Assembly: GCA_934169535.1 (NCBI GenBank)
Contig: CAKPOC010000003.1
Span: 1 to 29,801, forward strand
Length of the DNA: 29,801 nucleotides
Source: an uncultured Clostridia bacterium
Lineage (GTDB): Bacteria > Bacillota > Clostridia > TANB77 > CAG-508
Direction: 5' to 3'
Below the pieces are notes generated by a model. That model was not told the origin of the DNA. It saw nothing but the letters and a program-made list of their open reading frames with translations, and made no database searches. The position numbers and the translations under genes were made by a program. Below, piece by piece: positions 8,351 through 18,685 of this stretch. Numbering within the stretch: position 1 is the first letter of the stretch; each line of letters starts with the position of its first letter.

Positions 8351-8360
8351 TATTTTAAAT

Positions 8361-11300
8361 TTATAATGTTTTTTTCTTTTTAATGATAACTATTACAGCT
8401 ACTATTCCTACAATTAGTATTGCACCTACTGCAATTCCTATTCTGTAGTAAATTGTTGTTTGTCCAAATGGAGGTAATATTACAACCTCTTGTGGGCTAT
8501 CTGCATCAATTTCATAAGGTTCAGCTGTTGGTTTTTGGTTACCTGCTACAGAGTATGCAAGTCTTCTACCTACAACGTTACTTGATTTTACAAGTTCTGC
8601 TATATTATTGTAAGTCAAATCATCACTACTGCTACCAGAAGATATTGTTTGCGTTAATACTAGTTTAACTCCTGCAACACTTCTTGTTTTATTTACTGCA
8701 TTTTCAAGAACATTTTGTGGATCCTTCTCCCATGTACCTTTTATAGCTCTTGGTTTTGAATCTGCTGGATGTTCTTCGTCCCAAATTATTGGAACTAATT
8801 CTTTTGCAATATTTGTGCTTGAATCCTTTGTTTTAATAATTGTATTATATTGCTTCATAGCATTTTCTAAGTTGCTATTTACAATTCCTGAATTCTTTAA
8901 GTCGTCAACTGTTGTTGCTTCCCAATCAGGGTTTGCTTCTGCACTAAATTGTAAATTATTTCTTGTAGCATGTGAATCATCACTTAATTGAGCTCCTACG
9001 TAGTCTACTAAAGTTCCAACTTTAGTTTTTACAATGTTAGCAGTTGGATCGTCTTCAACACCTGTATAGTAGAATTTTTGGTCTGCAAAGTCTACTTCAC
9101 CAATGTTTGCAACAGTAATTACATAAGTAATTTGAATTGATGAACCGTGCATTAATTCTTCATCCATTGTAAGTTGAACTCTACCTTTAGAATCCACACC
9201 TCTTACAACTGGTATTTTTACTAATGTATTATTTCTTGATACATTTTCGTTCATGTAATTATCTTTATGATAATTATTGTTTGTTTTGTATGTGTTATCT
9301 CCATCTTGTCCATGAGCTTTTTGGTTTATCCACATTACGTTTGTTGCTTTTTGAGAAGCATCAAATAATGTATTTCCATTTGCAAGAGTTACTTTAACAT
9401 TTGCAATTTGCTTTGTTAATTTTAGCTCTGCCTGTGGTCTTTGAACTAAACCAAAGTCTACATTTGCTACATCATAGTATCCTGTTTTGTCATAGTTGCT
9501 AGAACCAATGTTGCTTCCAACATTTCCTTCTGTATTATCTCTGTTATACTCAAAGTTTATGTTCATAATTCCTGTTTCTGCAACCATATAAGTCTTATTA
9601 ATTAATTCATTTAGTAGAGTTTGAATTTTAGTTGCTTTAGCACTATCTTCAAGTTCATTATAATATTTTGATAAATATTCGAATGAAGCAAGTACCTCTG
9701 CATTTCCATTTGTTAATTCTTGTGAATAACTATTTACTTCTTGTCTTCTACTATAAATATCTTTTGCGTCTGAATACAATCCAGAGTCTGCTGCTCCAAA
9801 GTCATAATTATATGAACCTGATGTTACATTTTGGTATGCGCCATCACCGTTTGAAGCTACTCCTATTTGGTATGTTGTAGATTTATAATCTTGGCCGTTA
9901 TAAGATTTTTTGTTTATTCCTATAATGTTTCCTTGATTATTTTCTGCATATCCATTTCCTGCTTCGTCTTGTTTTACTAAACCTTTTGAAGCTAGGTATT
10001 CTTCTATAGGGTTATCTATAATTTCGCCTGTTTCATAGTTTGTAGATTTTGTTCCAATTACAGTTTGTGTACCATCTCCATAAGTGAATCTTATTATATA
10101 ATCACCTGGTGCAAATGATTCAAATTTGTATTGGCCATCGTTTTCTACTTTGTATGTTTGGTCTACATTTATAGCACTATTTCCTATTATAAAGTTTTGA
10201 GTTGTTGTATCTCCAGATTTCATTGTTTTCCATACATGTTCTACAGTTCCACTTCCATCTCTTGATTTTAATAGTTCAATAAAGTCTACTTTTACGCCAT
10301 TTATGCCTGTTTCGTTGTCTTGTCTTATACCATCACCAATTTGGCTTAAGTTTTCTGTAGTTGTTCTATTATCATCAAATACAGTTCCGTCAACTGTTCT
10401 TGTATGTTCTCTGTTTAGTCTTATTCTGATGTTTGGACCTTTGCTTGTGTCATCCTCAAAAGTTGACTCATTTATTGTTCCATTGTCATCTGGAATATTA
10501 TCTGGAATTACGTTTCCTGCTACAGAGTCTATATCCATAAATCCTGCAACATCACCTTTTACATATTCTGTATCAGTTCTATTGTTTTTAGCATTTGGGG
10601 CTACCGATCTATCTGTATAGTATGTTCTGTAACCATTGATTTCCACAATGTTTTCTTTTGGAGTGTATCCGTTTGTATCTCCATTTGATTCAGCTTCATC
10701 TAGTATTATATGTCCATCTTCTTTATTTACTTGGAATGTTACATATAAATACATATCTTTATTTGAATCTGGGTCTAATGTTATACTATCGAATCCTGTT
10801 AAGTATGTTTTGTTATATTTGTTTGCAGATTTTTCAGTTCCTGAATATTTGCTTGAACTACTTGTGTTAATGTTTACTCCAACAGGGTTTCCTTTTCTAT
10901 CTCCAACATATGGAGCATATTCTCCACTTGTTACTAATGTGTATTCTTTATCATAGTAGTCTACTAGCTCTGTTACTTGAGCTGCTATTGCATCTGATTG
11001 ATTACGAACTGTAATTTTATATGTTACATATACTTTTAATTCGTCATCTTCGTTTATATCTGCTTTCGATATAGTTTCTGCGCCATAGCTTGAAGCTTTA
11101 AAACTGTAGTCTTCTTTGTAGATTTCTCTTGTATAGTCTTCTTTATTGTAGTAAGCATTTGCATCTGTTTTTGCTCCTGCTTTTGCTTTTTTGTATGCTT
11201 CACTTAAGTAAGCATCTGATATATTTGTATTTATCTCCCAGAAGCCTTCATCTGATAATCCATCATTTTTATTATATTTGTAAGTTTGTTTCTTGTCTTT

Positions 11301-13718
11301 AATTTCAAGTGTTGCTTTATATACATCTTTATGTACTGCAAGGTCTACAGTTTCTCTTACTACATATCCTTGATTTACATATAAGTTGTTATATCCTTTA
11401 TCATTTCCATTATATAGGATGCTATATGCTCTTAGATAATTTCCCAAACTATCTTTTGCAAGTGCTGATCTATTTGTTTGGTTAATGTTATCACCTATAA
11501 TAAATTTATCATATACTGGATAATATGTTCTTTGAAAATTTCCGTTTGTGTTATATCCTGTGTAAGAAGATAACATACAATCTTTTACATAACTATTTGC
11601 ATTTTGACCTGCATTTCCAAAGTCGTCTATAGCATTCATGTTACGTAATTCTGTTCTTGTATATGCTTTTCCACCTTGATAATTTTGTGGATCTGCCCCA
11701 ATTTCTTTAAATTTAGCATTTAAATTTTGTCTTTGGCTCTTTATATCTGTTCCTTTTGAACTTCTGTTCCAAGAAACTTCACCGTTATTTACAGGGTTAT
11801 AAGAGCTGTTGTAATTAATTCCATTATACGTTGTTGGTTGGTAATACATTCCGTTATATACAAATTCTACATAGTAAGTGTACATTGCATTTAAATTGTA
11901 GAATCCATAATGTCCGTTTGCGTCTGTTGTAGTTTCAGCTTTTACTGTTCCTGCACAGTTTTTACCTTTTTGAGAAGCATTTGCTTGTGCCTCTGATGGA
12001 GAAACTTGGTGTAAAATTACTTTTACCCCTGACATTGGTTTATCTTGTGTATCTCCACTTTGTCCATTATAAGTAGATTCTTTTCCTGCTGTTCCATCAA
12101 CCCATACATAACCTTCAAGTTTTGTTTTTAGGTCTACTGTAGCAGAACGTGAAGCTTGAGCTGTATTACGAGTATTGTTTGCTTCTACTGTAGTTCTAAC
12201 TTCTTGTTCATCATAGTGTTCGTAATGATCTGTATCCATCTGAATGTATCCTTGATATAGTTTCCAAGATGCAGTTACTGTTATAGATGTCCACTTCTCT
12301 TTTGAGTCTTTAGTTGCTTTATATTTAAAATAATATGGGAACACATAAGTTAAATCGTCTTCTAATAAATGTCCTTTATATGTATAAACATATAGTCCAC
12401 CTGACTCAAGTCTATAATATTTTGAAGTAACAGAAGAAACATACTCAAATGTTGGAGTAACAGTTAATTGTTCTGGATATCCTGCTTTACTTGCATTTAC
12501 TACTACCCAGAAATTTTCTCCACTTGATGGTAAGCTATTATTTCCAGAAGCATTTCTTATTGAAAATTCTCCTGATTTATAACTTAAAGTTTTATTTCCT
12601 GCTTGAACCTTCATATCTGCAATATATGAAATATTTGTATATTGTGGATATGTTACTGTAAATGGTCCTACTATGTACTCATCTTGATTTCTATTTGAAT
12701 CAACTCTGTTTACAAATACTTGGCTATTATTTGATTGCATAGAGATCAAATTTTCATATGAACCTGCAGCCTTTAGTTTATTGCTAAAGCTATAATAATT
12801 TTTTGCTTCATAATAAAGGGTATAGCCTCTAGCTGTTGTTAAAAACTTTAAAGCTGAGCTTCCACTACCATCTGCATTATATCCATGAGAAGCTCCTTCA
12901 TGGTCATTTTGTAACCAATTTGCTGTTTGCACATCTGTTGCAGAATATCCTGCCTTTGTTCCATTTAAAATATAAGCATTCATTATTTGGTTAAAATTAG
13001 ATGTTGTTGCTGAATTCACATTAGCGCTTTCAGTTACTTGGTTGTATATAGATGTATCGCCACTTCCCATAATCGCAACTTTAGGTGTTTGTGATTTATA
13101 TCCACCAGTAATATCATATCCTCGCAAAGTACCATCCGGCTTTATTTCGGCTGCCATCTCTGCAAGCTTATTAGTTAATGCCTCATCTGTTTTTTGTTGT
13201 GCGAAATATTTAGCAGTAGTATAAATTTGTTTGAATGTATATGGTATTGCCACTACTGGCTTACTTTGGTCTACTACTCCGTTTGAATCAATTCTTATAA
13301 GCTTTCCTAAATAAGCATCATCTGTATCATATGAATACCATCCTTTATTTTTTGCCACAGTTGCTGCCATTTTTTTTGGTTCGTAGGACCCTATTAATTT
13401 TTTTGAAGTTTCAAGCATATCAGCATTAACTGATGACTGCCCGTAGCGTCCATAACTTTCTGCAGATATATAATGTTTTTCATAATCTTTTTCGCCTAAT
13501 CTTAGTGGCGAGTCATTATCATCGCAGTATGCAGTTACTCCATTTCCATATTGAGGATAACTTCCTGTTGAAAAGCCTGATCTAATTGTTGATGGAATTC
13601 CTGATGTTGCAGTTCCCTTCCATTCAGCATTTGATACCTTTGAAAAGCCTACAGAAGTTGCAGTTAGTATTGCTAAGAATATTGTTGTTTTTAGTGTATT
13701 TTTTATAAATTTATTCAT
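8361..13718 (-). CDS. giant surface protein: probable thioester adhesin with SdrD_B/CnaB-like domains and non-canonical anchor
   Basis: This 1785-aa secreted protein has a signal peptide at residues 1-31 (cleavage near SNA-EW). The first 300 residues look like a thioester adhesin (TQXA-type) domain. A Tyr-Cys motif at Cys65 pairs with a late motif, VQTANW, containing Gln264, that resembles the family's TQxAxW; these two side chains would form the thioester. Two SdrD_B/CnaB-like beta domains follow, near 534-620 (EGYVWVDG to TTDANGHYGFYNL) and 1107-1220 (DGTVFDDN to NDGQYKFESFAPGDY). A DUF11-like section starts near 1428. The C-terminus has LPPFG at 1748-1752, a membrane segment at about 1757-1779 and KKKK. 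This resembles a sortase signal, but Phe replaces Thr of LPXTG. The start is ATG 13718 with AAAGGAGG 12 bases upstream. The gene follows the other giant gene by 22 bases. The role as an adhesin is inferred. Confidence 0.85.
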   Translation of the reverse strand: MNKFIKNTLKTTIFLAILTATSVGFSKVSNAEWKGTATSGIPSTIRSGFSTGSYPQYGNGVTAYCDDNDSPLRLGEKDYEKHYISAESYGRYGQSSVNADMLETSKKLIGSYEPKKMAATVAKNKGWYSYDTDDAYLGKLIRIDSNGVVDQSKPVVAIPYTFKQIYTTAKYFAQQKTDEALTNKLAEMAAEIKPDGTLRGYDITGGYKSQTPKVAIMGSGDTSIYNQVTESANVNSATTSNFNQIMNAYILNGTKAGYSATDVQTANWLQNDHEGASHGYNADGSGSSALKFLTTARGYTLYYEAKNYYSFSNKLKAAGSYENLISMQSNNSQVFVNRVDSNRNQDEYIVGPFTVTYPQYTNISYIADMKVQAGNKTLSYKSGEFSIRNASGNNSLPSSGENFWVVVNASKAGYPEQLTVTPTFEYVSSVTSKYYRLESGGLYVYTYKGHLLEDDLTYVFPYYFKYKATKDSKEKWTSITVTASWKLYQGYIQMDTDHYEHYDEQEVRTTVEANNTRNTAQASRSATVDLKTKLEGYVWVDGTAGKESTYNGQSGDTQDKPMSGVKVILHQVSPSEAQANASQKGKNCAGTVKAETTTDANGHYGFYNLNAMYTYYVEFVYNGMYYQPTTYNGINYNSSYNPVNNGEVSWNRSSKGTDIKSQRQNLNAKFKEIGADPQNYQGGKAYTRTELRNMNAIDDFGNAGQNANSYVKDCMLSSYTGYNTNGNFQRTYYPVYDKFIIGDNINQTNRSALAKDSLGNYLRAYSILYNGNDKGYNNLYVNQGYVVRETVDLAVHKDVYKATLEIKDKKQTYKYNKNDGLSDEGFWEINTNISDAYLSEAYKKAKAGAKTDANAYYNKEDYTREIYKEDYSFKASSYGAETISKADINEDDELKVYVTYKITVRNQSDAIAAQVTELVDYYDKEYTLVTSGEYAPYVGDRKGNPVGVNINTSSSSKYSGTEKSANKYNKTYLTGFDSITLDPDSNKDMYLYVTFQVNKEDGHIILDEAESNGDTNGYTPKENIVEINGYRTYYTDRSVAPNAKNNRTDTEYVKGDVAGFMDIDSVAGNVIPDNIPDDNGTINESTFEDDTSKGPNIRIRLNREHTRTVDGTVFDDNRTTTENLSQIGDGIRQDNETGINGVKVDFIELLKSRDGSGTVEHVWKTMKSGDTTTQNFIIGNSAINVDQTYKVENDGQYKFESFAPGDYIIRFTYGDGTQTVIGTKSTNYETGEIIDNPIEEYLASKGLVKQDEAGNGYAENNQGNIIGINKKSYNGQDYKSTTYQIGVASNGDGAYQNVTSGSYNYDFGAADSGLYSDAKDIYSRRQEVNSYSQELTNGNAEVLASFEYLSKYYNELEDSAKATKIQTLLNELINKTYMVAETGIMNINFEYNRDNTEGNVGSNIGSSNYDKTGYYDVANVDFGLVQRPQAELKLTKQIANVKVTLANGNTLFDASQKATNVMWINQKAHGQDGDNTYKTNNNYHKDNYMNENVSRNNTLVKIPVVRGVDSKGRVQLTMDEELMHGSSIQITYVITVANIGEVDFADQKFYYTGVEDDPTANIVKTKVGTLVDYVGAQLSDDSHATRNNLQFSAEANPDWEATTVDDLKNSGIVNSNLENAMKQYNTIIKTKDSSTNIAKELVPIIWDEEHPADSKPRAIKGTWEKDPQNVLENAVNKTRSVAGVKLVLTQTISSGSSSDDLTYNNIAELVKSSNVVGRRLAYSVAGNQKPTAEPYEIDADSPQEVVILPPFGQTTIYYRIGIAVGAILIVGIVAVIVIIKKKKTL

Positions 13719-13740
13719 GCTCTATTTTTCCCTCCTTTCC

Positions 13741-16700
13741 TTATCTAATTACTCTCTTTTTAATTATGTATATACCTCCGCCTAGTACACATGCTATTGC
13801 AATTCCTAGAGCTGTATATATTACTACTTGGCCTGTTTGAACTGATGTTAAAACATTTGCCGAGCTATAATCATCTTCTGTTTGTACTTTATTTCCTGGA
13901 GTAGAATCAACATCATCTAATCCATAATCATTTGAAGTTTCGTAAATTTCTGCATTGTTTGTTATTGTTATACCAATAGCATTTGATGACATTTTCTTTG
14001 TTAATACAAGTGTTACTTCTGCACTTTCACCTGGATTTAATAGTTTATTTGCAAGTGAATTGTTATAAACTGTTTTGCCATCTGTGCTTGCATACCAGTT
14101 AGTATTTAATTCTGAACTAAAGCTTAGTTCTTCTGGTAAGTAATCTGCTATTTTCTTTACATATCCTGGTACTGCACCATCGTTTGTTACAACTAATTTA
14201 TATTCTACAACCATTGTTGAAGAGTTTGCATATTTATCTTTGAAATCAATTTTTGCAAAGTTTTTGTTGTATTCATGTGTATTTGTTCCAGCTTCGTTTG
14301 TTACAGTAATGTTTGTAACTGTTTTATCTAGTTTCATGTCAAACTTTTTGTTTTCTACTAATCCTAAATCAACATCATAAGCATTGTCTTCTGTTAATGT
14401 TATTGTTTCTGTAACTGCCGCAGTTTGTTCTGTTCCTTCATATACAACGTTTTTATCCATTGCATCTGAATTTGTATCGCTTGATACTCCTTCTTTTCTA
14501 TAATCCGTTGGGCTATATGTTTTAGAATCATAGAAGAATATTACTGTGTAATTTCCTACATATATATTACTAAAAGCATATGTTCCATTTTCATCTGTTG
14601 TTGTTATTGCATCATTTGAATTTGCGTCCTTTGCAATATTTCCTGTTGTATTATTTAATAACAATACTTTAACATTTGAAACTTTTTGTTCATCTACGTC
14701 TTTTGCTCCGTTTTTATTTGTATCAATCCAAATTGTTCCTGCAATTCTTGCTGTTTTATTTTCTATTGGTGCATTTTCTCCACCATTTATTATTTCACCT
14801 TGTTTATAAGCTTTAATTTTATTTGTAACAACATTTGATGTAACTTCTCCAATTTCTGAATTTGAAATTTTCGCTGTATTTGATACAGTTAAGTCCTTAT
14901 CAGTCATATCTACTGCAACATTTACTTCTACTTTAGCAGTTTCATCTGCTCCTAGCATTGAAATTTTTGCTACTGCATTTCCGTTTTCATCTTTTTCTGC
15001 AAAAGTTTCTTCAGTTCCGTCTGCTAATATTACTTTTGTAAATGAGTAAACTAATCCATTTGGAATTGAATCTGTAAAGCTTATATCTGAAAGTATAATT
15101 TTTGAAGAATTTTTTACCGTAAATGTATACTTAAAGTTTTCAGCTGTTCCTATTTGTACACTGCTTGGTATGTTTGATGTTTGAGAAATTGTAAGCGCTG
15201 CTTTGTTAACACCAATTTCTACACTTCCTACATCTTCTGAATCTGTATTGTCTGCTTTTAAGCTTGCTGATACAGAAACTTTTTTAGATAAGTCATTTCC
15301 TGTTAATTCTTTTTGTTTTACAGTTACTTTAATTGTTGTTTCTTCATAATTTAAAGTTCCTATATTAACACTGTTTGATTTTTTATTTAATGTAGATGTT
15401 ATATCATCTGTTCCTTTTTCTATTCTTACTATTTCTAGCTCATTTGGAACATTTAATGTTAAAATAGTGTTTTCTCTGTTTCCTGTGTATGCAACATCTG
15501 TCGAAGTTACTTCTCCTCTTTCTTCATTATACGAAGATTCTTTATCTGTTAAATATTCTTTTGAAGATTTTGCCTTTATTGTAATTGTAGCTTCTTCATT
15601 ATTTCTAAGTTCTAGATTTTGTGTTGTAAACATGTTTGATGTAAAATATGTTTTTGTTAGTTTTACACTTGCTGTATTTGTTGTTACTGTTGCTTTTTCG
15701 TTTGCTACTGTTGCATTAAGTGATATTGTCGTGTCTTGATCATCTTGTGCTTTTGTTTTAAACCATATTTGTTTTGTTAAAGTTGAATTTGCCTCTATGC
15801 TTCCTAATGGAATTACTGCATATATTTTTGTTGCATCATTTTCATCAACTTTATATTCAACATTTGAAGGATAAATATAGTCTGTTCTTCCTTCTGGATC
15901 TTCTTCTACATAGCTCATTATTGTAAGCATTGGAACTGTTAATTTTACATCTTCTGCTTTTTCTGAACCTTCATTTTTAACATTCAAAGTATATTTTAAT
16001 AGGCTTCCACTTTTAACTTCTTGTGAATTTGCTGTTAAATCTGCTGTGAATTTTGGTCCAGATCCTGTCGTAAGTCCTGTTGTAGCAGCTTGTAATGTTT
16101 CTGCTATGTTTCCATCTTTTTGATTATTTGTGTAATATACTGAATAATTTTCATATGTATATTTTTCATAGTCTAGGCTTCCTGGAACTACTGCTTTGTA
16201 GTTAAATTTAAATCCTTCTCCTACATTTAATGATTTATTTTCAATTACTATCATGTAAGATTTTGCACTACTTGTCCACTCTTGTGTCCAAGTATTAGCT
16301 GTGTCTTTGCTTGCTTGTGCATTATTTGAATAATAAACTTTTGCATTTTCTATTCCTTCTACTGTAATTGGAGAAGACATAGTTAGGTCTAAGTTTGCAT
16401 TTGTTCCGTTTCCTTGAGCTGGTATTCTTCCTAAAACAACTACATCGCTTATTGTATTTCCATAGTTATTTATAACATTCATATTAAATGTTACTTCTTG
16501 CTCATTTGTTGCAACTGGAATTAATCCTGTTTTTTCGTCACTGCTTAATGATGTAACTTTTACTTCACCATTATTTTGGAATGTAACTGCATTTGTTGCA
16601 ACTACTCCTGTTGGAGCTACATATTTAAGTGCGCAAGAATTTTGAGCATTTTCGCCATTTGTTTCTACTGTTACGTTTACACTATTTTCTACAGTTGGTG

Positions 16701-18624
16701 TTAATTCCTCTAATGTGATATTTGATTTCACAACAATTGTTGCTCCTTGTGCTACAACATTGTTATATTTTGTTTGTTCACCTTTAACTGCTATTTCAAT
16801 AGTTTTTGTTCCGTCACTATTATTTATAATGTTTGTATTTTCTATTGATAATTCGTCATCATAATAAAGTTCGGCATCTGCTGAAATATCCTTAATGTTT
16901 GCTGGTAAGTTAATTTTAACTTTAGGATTTTCAAACATTTTGTCATCTATTGAATCATTTTCAAGTGTAACTCTAAATTCAACATCTTCGTTTGGAATTA
17001 CTGTCGATAAATTTTCTCTATTTGTTTCAATTGATGTTTTTAAACTTGGCTCTTCTAAGTTTGAAGTATTAGTATTTTCTTTTGCCAAAACTTCTTGTCC
17101 ATTATTTTTTATTGTTAAGCTTGATTTGTTTTGTATATTTGCTAAGTTTAAAATTGTTTCATTTGAATAATTTAAATCTTTTCTTAATGCTTTTACTATT
17201 TGTACATTTAAGATTCCTTCAGATTGTGGTTTTGATGTTACTATTTGAAGTTTATTGTAATTTATGTTTGACAAGTCTATTACAAAATATCCATCTACAT
17301 CTGGTGAGTCCTTTGTAATAGTTGTTAAAGTTTCACTTTCTGAATTTATATTTATTGTTCCTTCTTCTCCTAATAGGTGTAAGAATTCAGCTTTTGATAT
17401 TTTTACATTTCTATCATATGATATATTTTCGTAGTAAGAATTTTCTTTATTATTTAATGTAGTTTCTTCATTTATTACTACATTTTCTACTACTGATTTT
17501 ACAGGTATTATTGCTTTATAATTTACTGTAAATTCAGTTTCCTTTTTATTTTCATCTGCTGTTTTTATATTATTATATAAGTAACCTTTATTAACAGTTT
17601 GAGTTATTGTAGAGTCTAAATCTGCAATTGAGCCAAATTCTTCATTTACAGTTTGACTGCCTTCTACTGATTTTTGTAATTTTAAGTTATTGCTTGAATA
17701 TGTTTCTAGATTTAGGCTCGCACTATATTTAATATCGTTTGAACCTTTTTCCATATCTGAAAATTCATAAACATATGTTACTAAAAATTCATCAGTAGAG
17801 TTATTTGTCCATGTAATTTTTTCTGAATTGTCGTTTGCAGCTTTTATTTCTACTATTCCTGCATCTTGATTGTAATTGTAATTTACATCTGCAGTATTGG
17901 CATTTGTTGCTTGTGTGTTTGCAATTACTGATACATATTGTGGTTTACTATTATTAATAGTTGGAACATTTACTGTTAACTGTGCATTTTTAACTGGCAA
18001 AGTATTATTTACTATATTTTCAGTTATTTTAGATTGAACTATTAATTTATTTTCATAAACTAAATATTTAGTTAATTCATGTGACATTTGAACATCTAAT
18101 GAATCCATTTTCCAGTTTGTATGGATTACAACTTTTCCAGTAACAGCTTTTTCTTTACCATTGCCATCTACATATGTTGCAGTAAGTTTTATTTCGTTAT
18201 CCTTATTTGCAATATTGCTTTCTAAGTTATTTTTATTTATTGTTATGGTCAAATTTTGCTTTGCTTCACTTTCAGTATTTATTTGTGCAAGCTCTACTTT
18301 GTTGTCACTTATATTTTCACCATTTACTATGAAATTTGAGTCACTAAAATCCACTACCGTATTTTTTAAGTACCCTCCATTTTTTACAGATACTTTTAAA
18401 CTTAGTGTAGCTTCTTTATCTGCATCAATTGTTGCTGTGTGTTTTCCGTTTTCGTATACTACATCAAAGCTTACGTTTGATACGTTAGTAGTTTTTTCTT
18501 GATTTTCTAATTCATTTTCACTCATAAAAGAATCTGCCGCATAACTTATTAAAGTCATTGAATTTGCAAATATAAGCAATGTTGCTAGTACAGCTGATAT
18601 TCCTTTAATTATTTTGTTACTCAT
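13741..18624 (-). CDS. giant surface protein: DUF11-like repeat stalk with SdrD_B domain and VQTG-type anchor
   Basis: This 1627-aa secreted protein has a signal peptide at residues 1-30 (cleavage near SYA-A-DS). Most of the body is a chain of beta-sandwich segments rich in Asn, Thr and Ser. Recognisable DUF11-like repeats lie near 858-985, 1142-1265 and 1425-1560, with hallmarks such as KYTLNVKNEGSEKAEDV and FTVKNSS. An SdrD_B domain at about 1292-1365 (AGTIWIDTNKNGAKD, then TTDENGTYAFSNI) carries an acidic, calcium-loop-like DTNKNGAKDVDE. The C-terminus has DVDSTPGN, then SVQTGQ at 1594-1599, a membrane segment at about 1600-1621 and KKRVIR. VQTG would be a divergent sortase signal. The start is ATG 18624, six bases after a perfect AGGAGG. 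It is the first gene of the operon. Its likely role is a stalk or partner for the following adhesin; this is inferred. Confidence 0.85.
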   Translation of the reverse strand: MSNKIIKGISAVLATLLIFANSMTLISYAADSFMSENELENQEKTTNVSNVSFDVVYENGKHTATIDADKEATLSLKVSVKNGGYLKNTVVDFSDSNFIVNGENISDNKVELAQINTESEAKQNLTITINKNNLESNIANKDNEIKLTATYVDGNGKEKAVTGKVVIHTNWKMDSLDVQMSHELTKYLVYENKLIVQSKITENIVNNTLPVKNAQLTVNVPTINNSKPQYVSVIANTQATNANTADVNYNYNQDAGIVEIKAANDNSEKITWTNNSTDEFLVTYVYEFSDMEKGSNDIKYSASLNLETYSSNNLKLQKSVEGSQTVNEEFGSIADLDSTITQTVNKGYLYNNIKTADENKKETEFTVNYKAIIPVKSVVENVVINEETTLNNKENSYYENISYDRNVKISKAEFLHLLGEEGTININSESETLTTITKDSPDVDGYFVIDLSNINYNKLQIVTSKPQSEGILNVQIVKALRKDLNYSNETILNLANIQNKSSLTIKNNGQEVLAKENTNTSNLEEPSLKTSIETNRENLSTVIPNEDVEFRVTLENDSIDDKMFENPKVKINLPANIKDISADAELYYDDELSIENTNIINNSDGTKTIEIAVKGEQTKYNNVVAQGATIVVKSNITLEELTPTVENSVNVTVETNGENAQNSCALKYVAPTGVVATNAVTFQNNGEVKVTSLSSDEKTGLIPVATNEQEVTFNMNVINNYGNTISDVVVLGRIPAQGNGTNANLDLTMSSPITVEGIENAKVYYSNNAQASKDTANTWTQEWTSSAKSYMIVIENKSLNVGEGFKFNYKAVVPGSLDYEKYTYENYSVYYTNNQKDGNIAETLQAATTGLTTGSGPKFTADLTANSQEVKSGSLLKYTLNVKNEGSEKAEDVKLTVPMLTIMSYVEEDPEGRTDYIYPSNVEYKVDENDATKIYAVIPLGSIEANSTLTKQIWFKTKAQDDQDTTISLNATVANEKATVTTNTASVKLTKTYFTSNMFTTQNLELRNNEEATITIKAKSSKEYLTDKESSYNEERGEVTSTDVAYTGNRENTILTLNVPNELEIVRIEKGTDDITSTLNKKSNSVNIGTLNYEETTIKVTVKQKELTGNDLSKKVSVSASLKADNTDSEDVGSVEIGVNKAALTISQTSNIPSSVQIGTAENFKYTFTVKNSSKIILSDISFTDSIPNGLVYSFTKVILADGTEETFAEKDENGNAVAKISMLGADETAKVEVNVAVDMTDKDLTVSNTAKISNSEIGEVTSNVVTNKIKAYKQGEIINGGENAPIENKTARIAGTIWIDTNKNGAKDVDEQKVSNVKVLLLNNTTGNIAKDANSNDAITTTDENGTYAFSNIYVGNYTVIFFYDSKTYSPTDYRKEGVSSDTNSDAMDKNVVYEGTEQTAAVTETITLTEDNAYDVDLGLVENKKFDMKLDKTVTNITVTNEAGTNTHEYNKNFAKIDFKDKYANSSTMVVEYKLVVTNDGAVPGYVKKIADYLPEELSFSSELNTNWYASTDGKTVYNNSLANKLLNPGESAEVTLVLTKKMSSNAIGITITNNAEIYETSNDYGLDDVDSTPGNKVQTEDDYSSANVLTSVQTGQVVIYTALGIAIACVLGGGIYIIKKRVIR

Positions 18625-18656
18625 AATATTCCTCCTTATAAAACATCACTATTACT

Positions 18657-18685
18657 ATTATACTATTTTTTCTGTCATTTTTCAA
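18657..18685 (-). promoter_or_regulatory. promoter of the surface-protein operon
   Basis: On the minus strand, TTGAAA (18685-18680) is followed after exactly 17 bases by a perfect TATAAT (18662-18657). The -10 box ends 32 bases upstream of the ATG of the 1627-aa protein. Confidence 0.75.

Noticed and set aside
10303..10956. Overlapping plus-strand frames of about 100 codons opposite the 1785-aa surface protein
   Set aside because: They are shadow frames of a repetitive AT-rich gene, with no family resemblance and no ribosome binding site.
8361..18624. CRISPR array or tandem DNA repeats inside the two giant genes
   Set aside because: The domain repeats are diverged at the protein level; no regularly spaced identical DNA repeats were seen.
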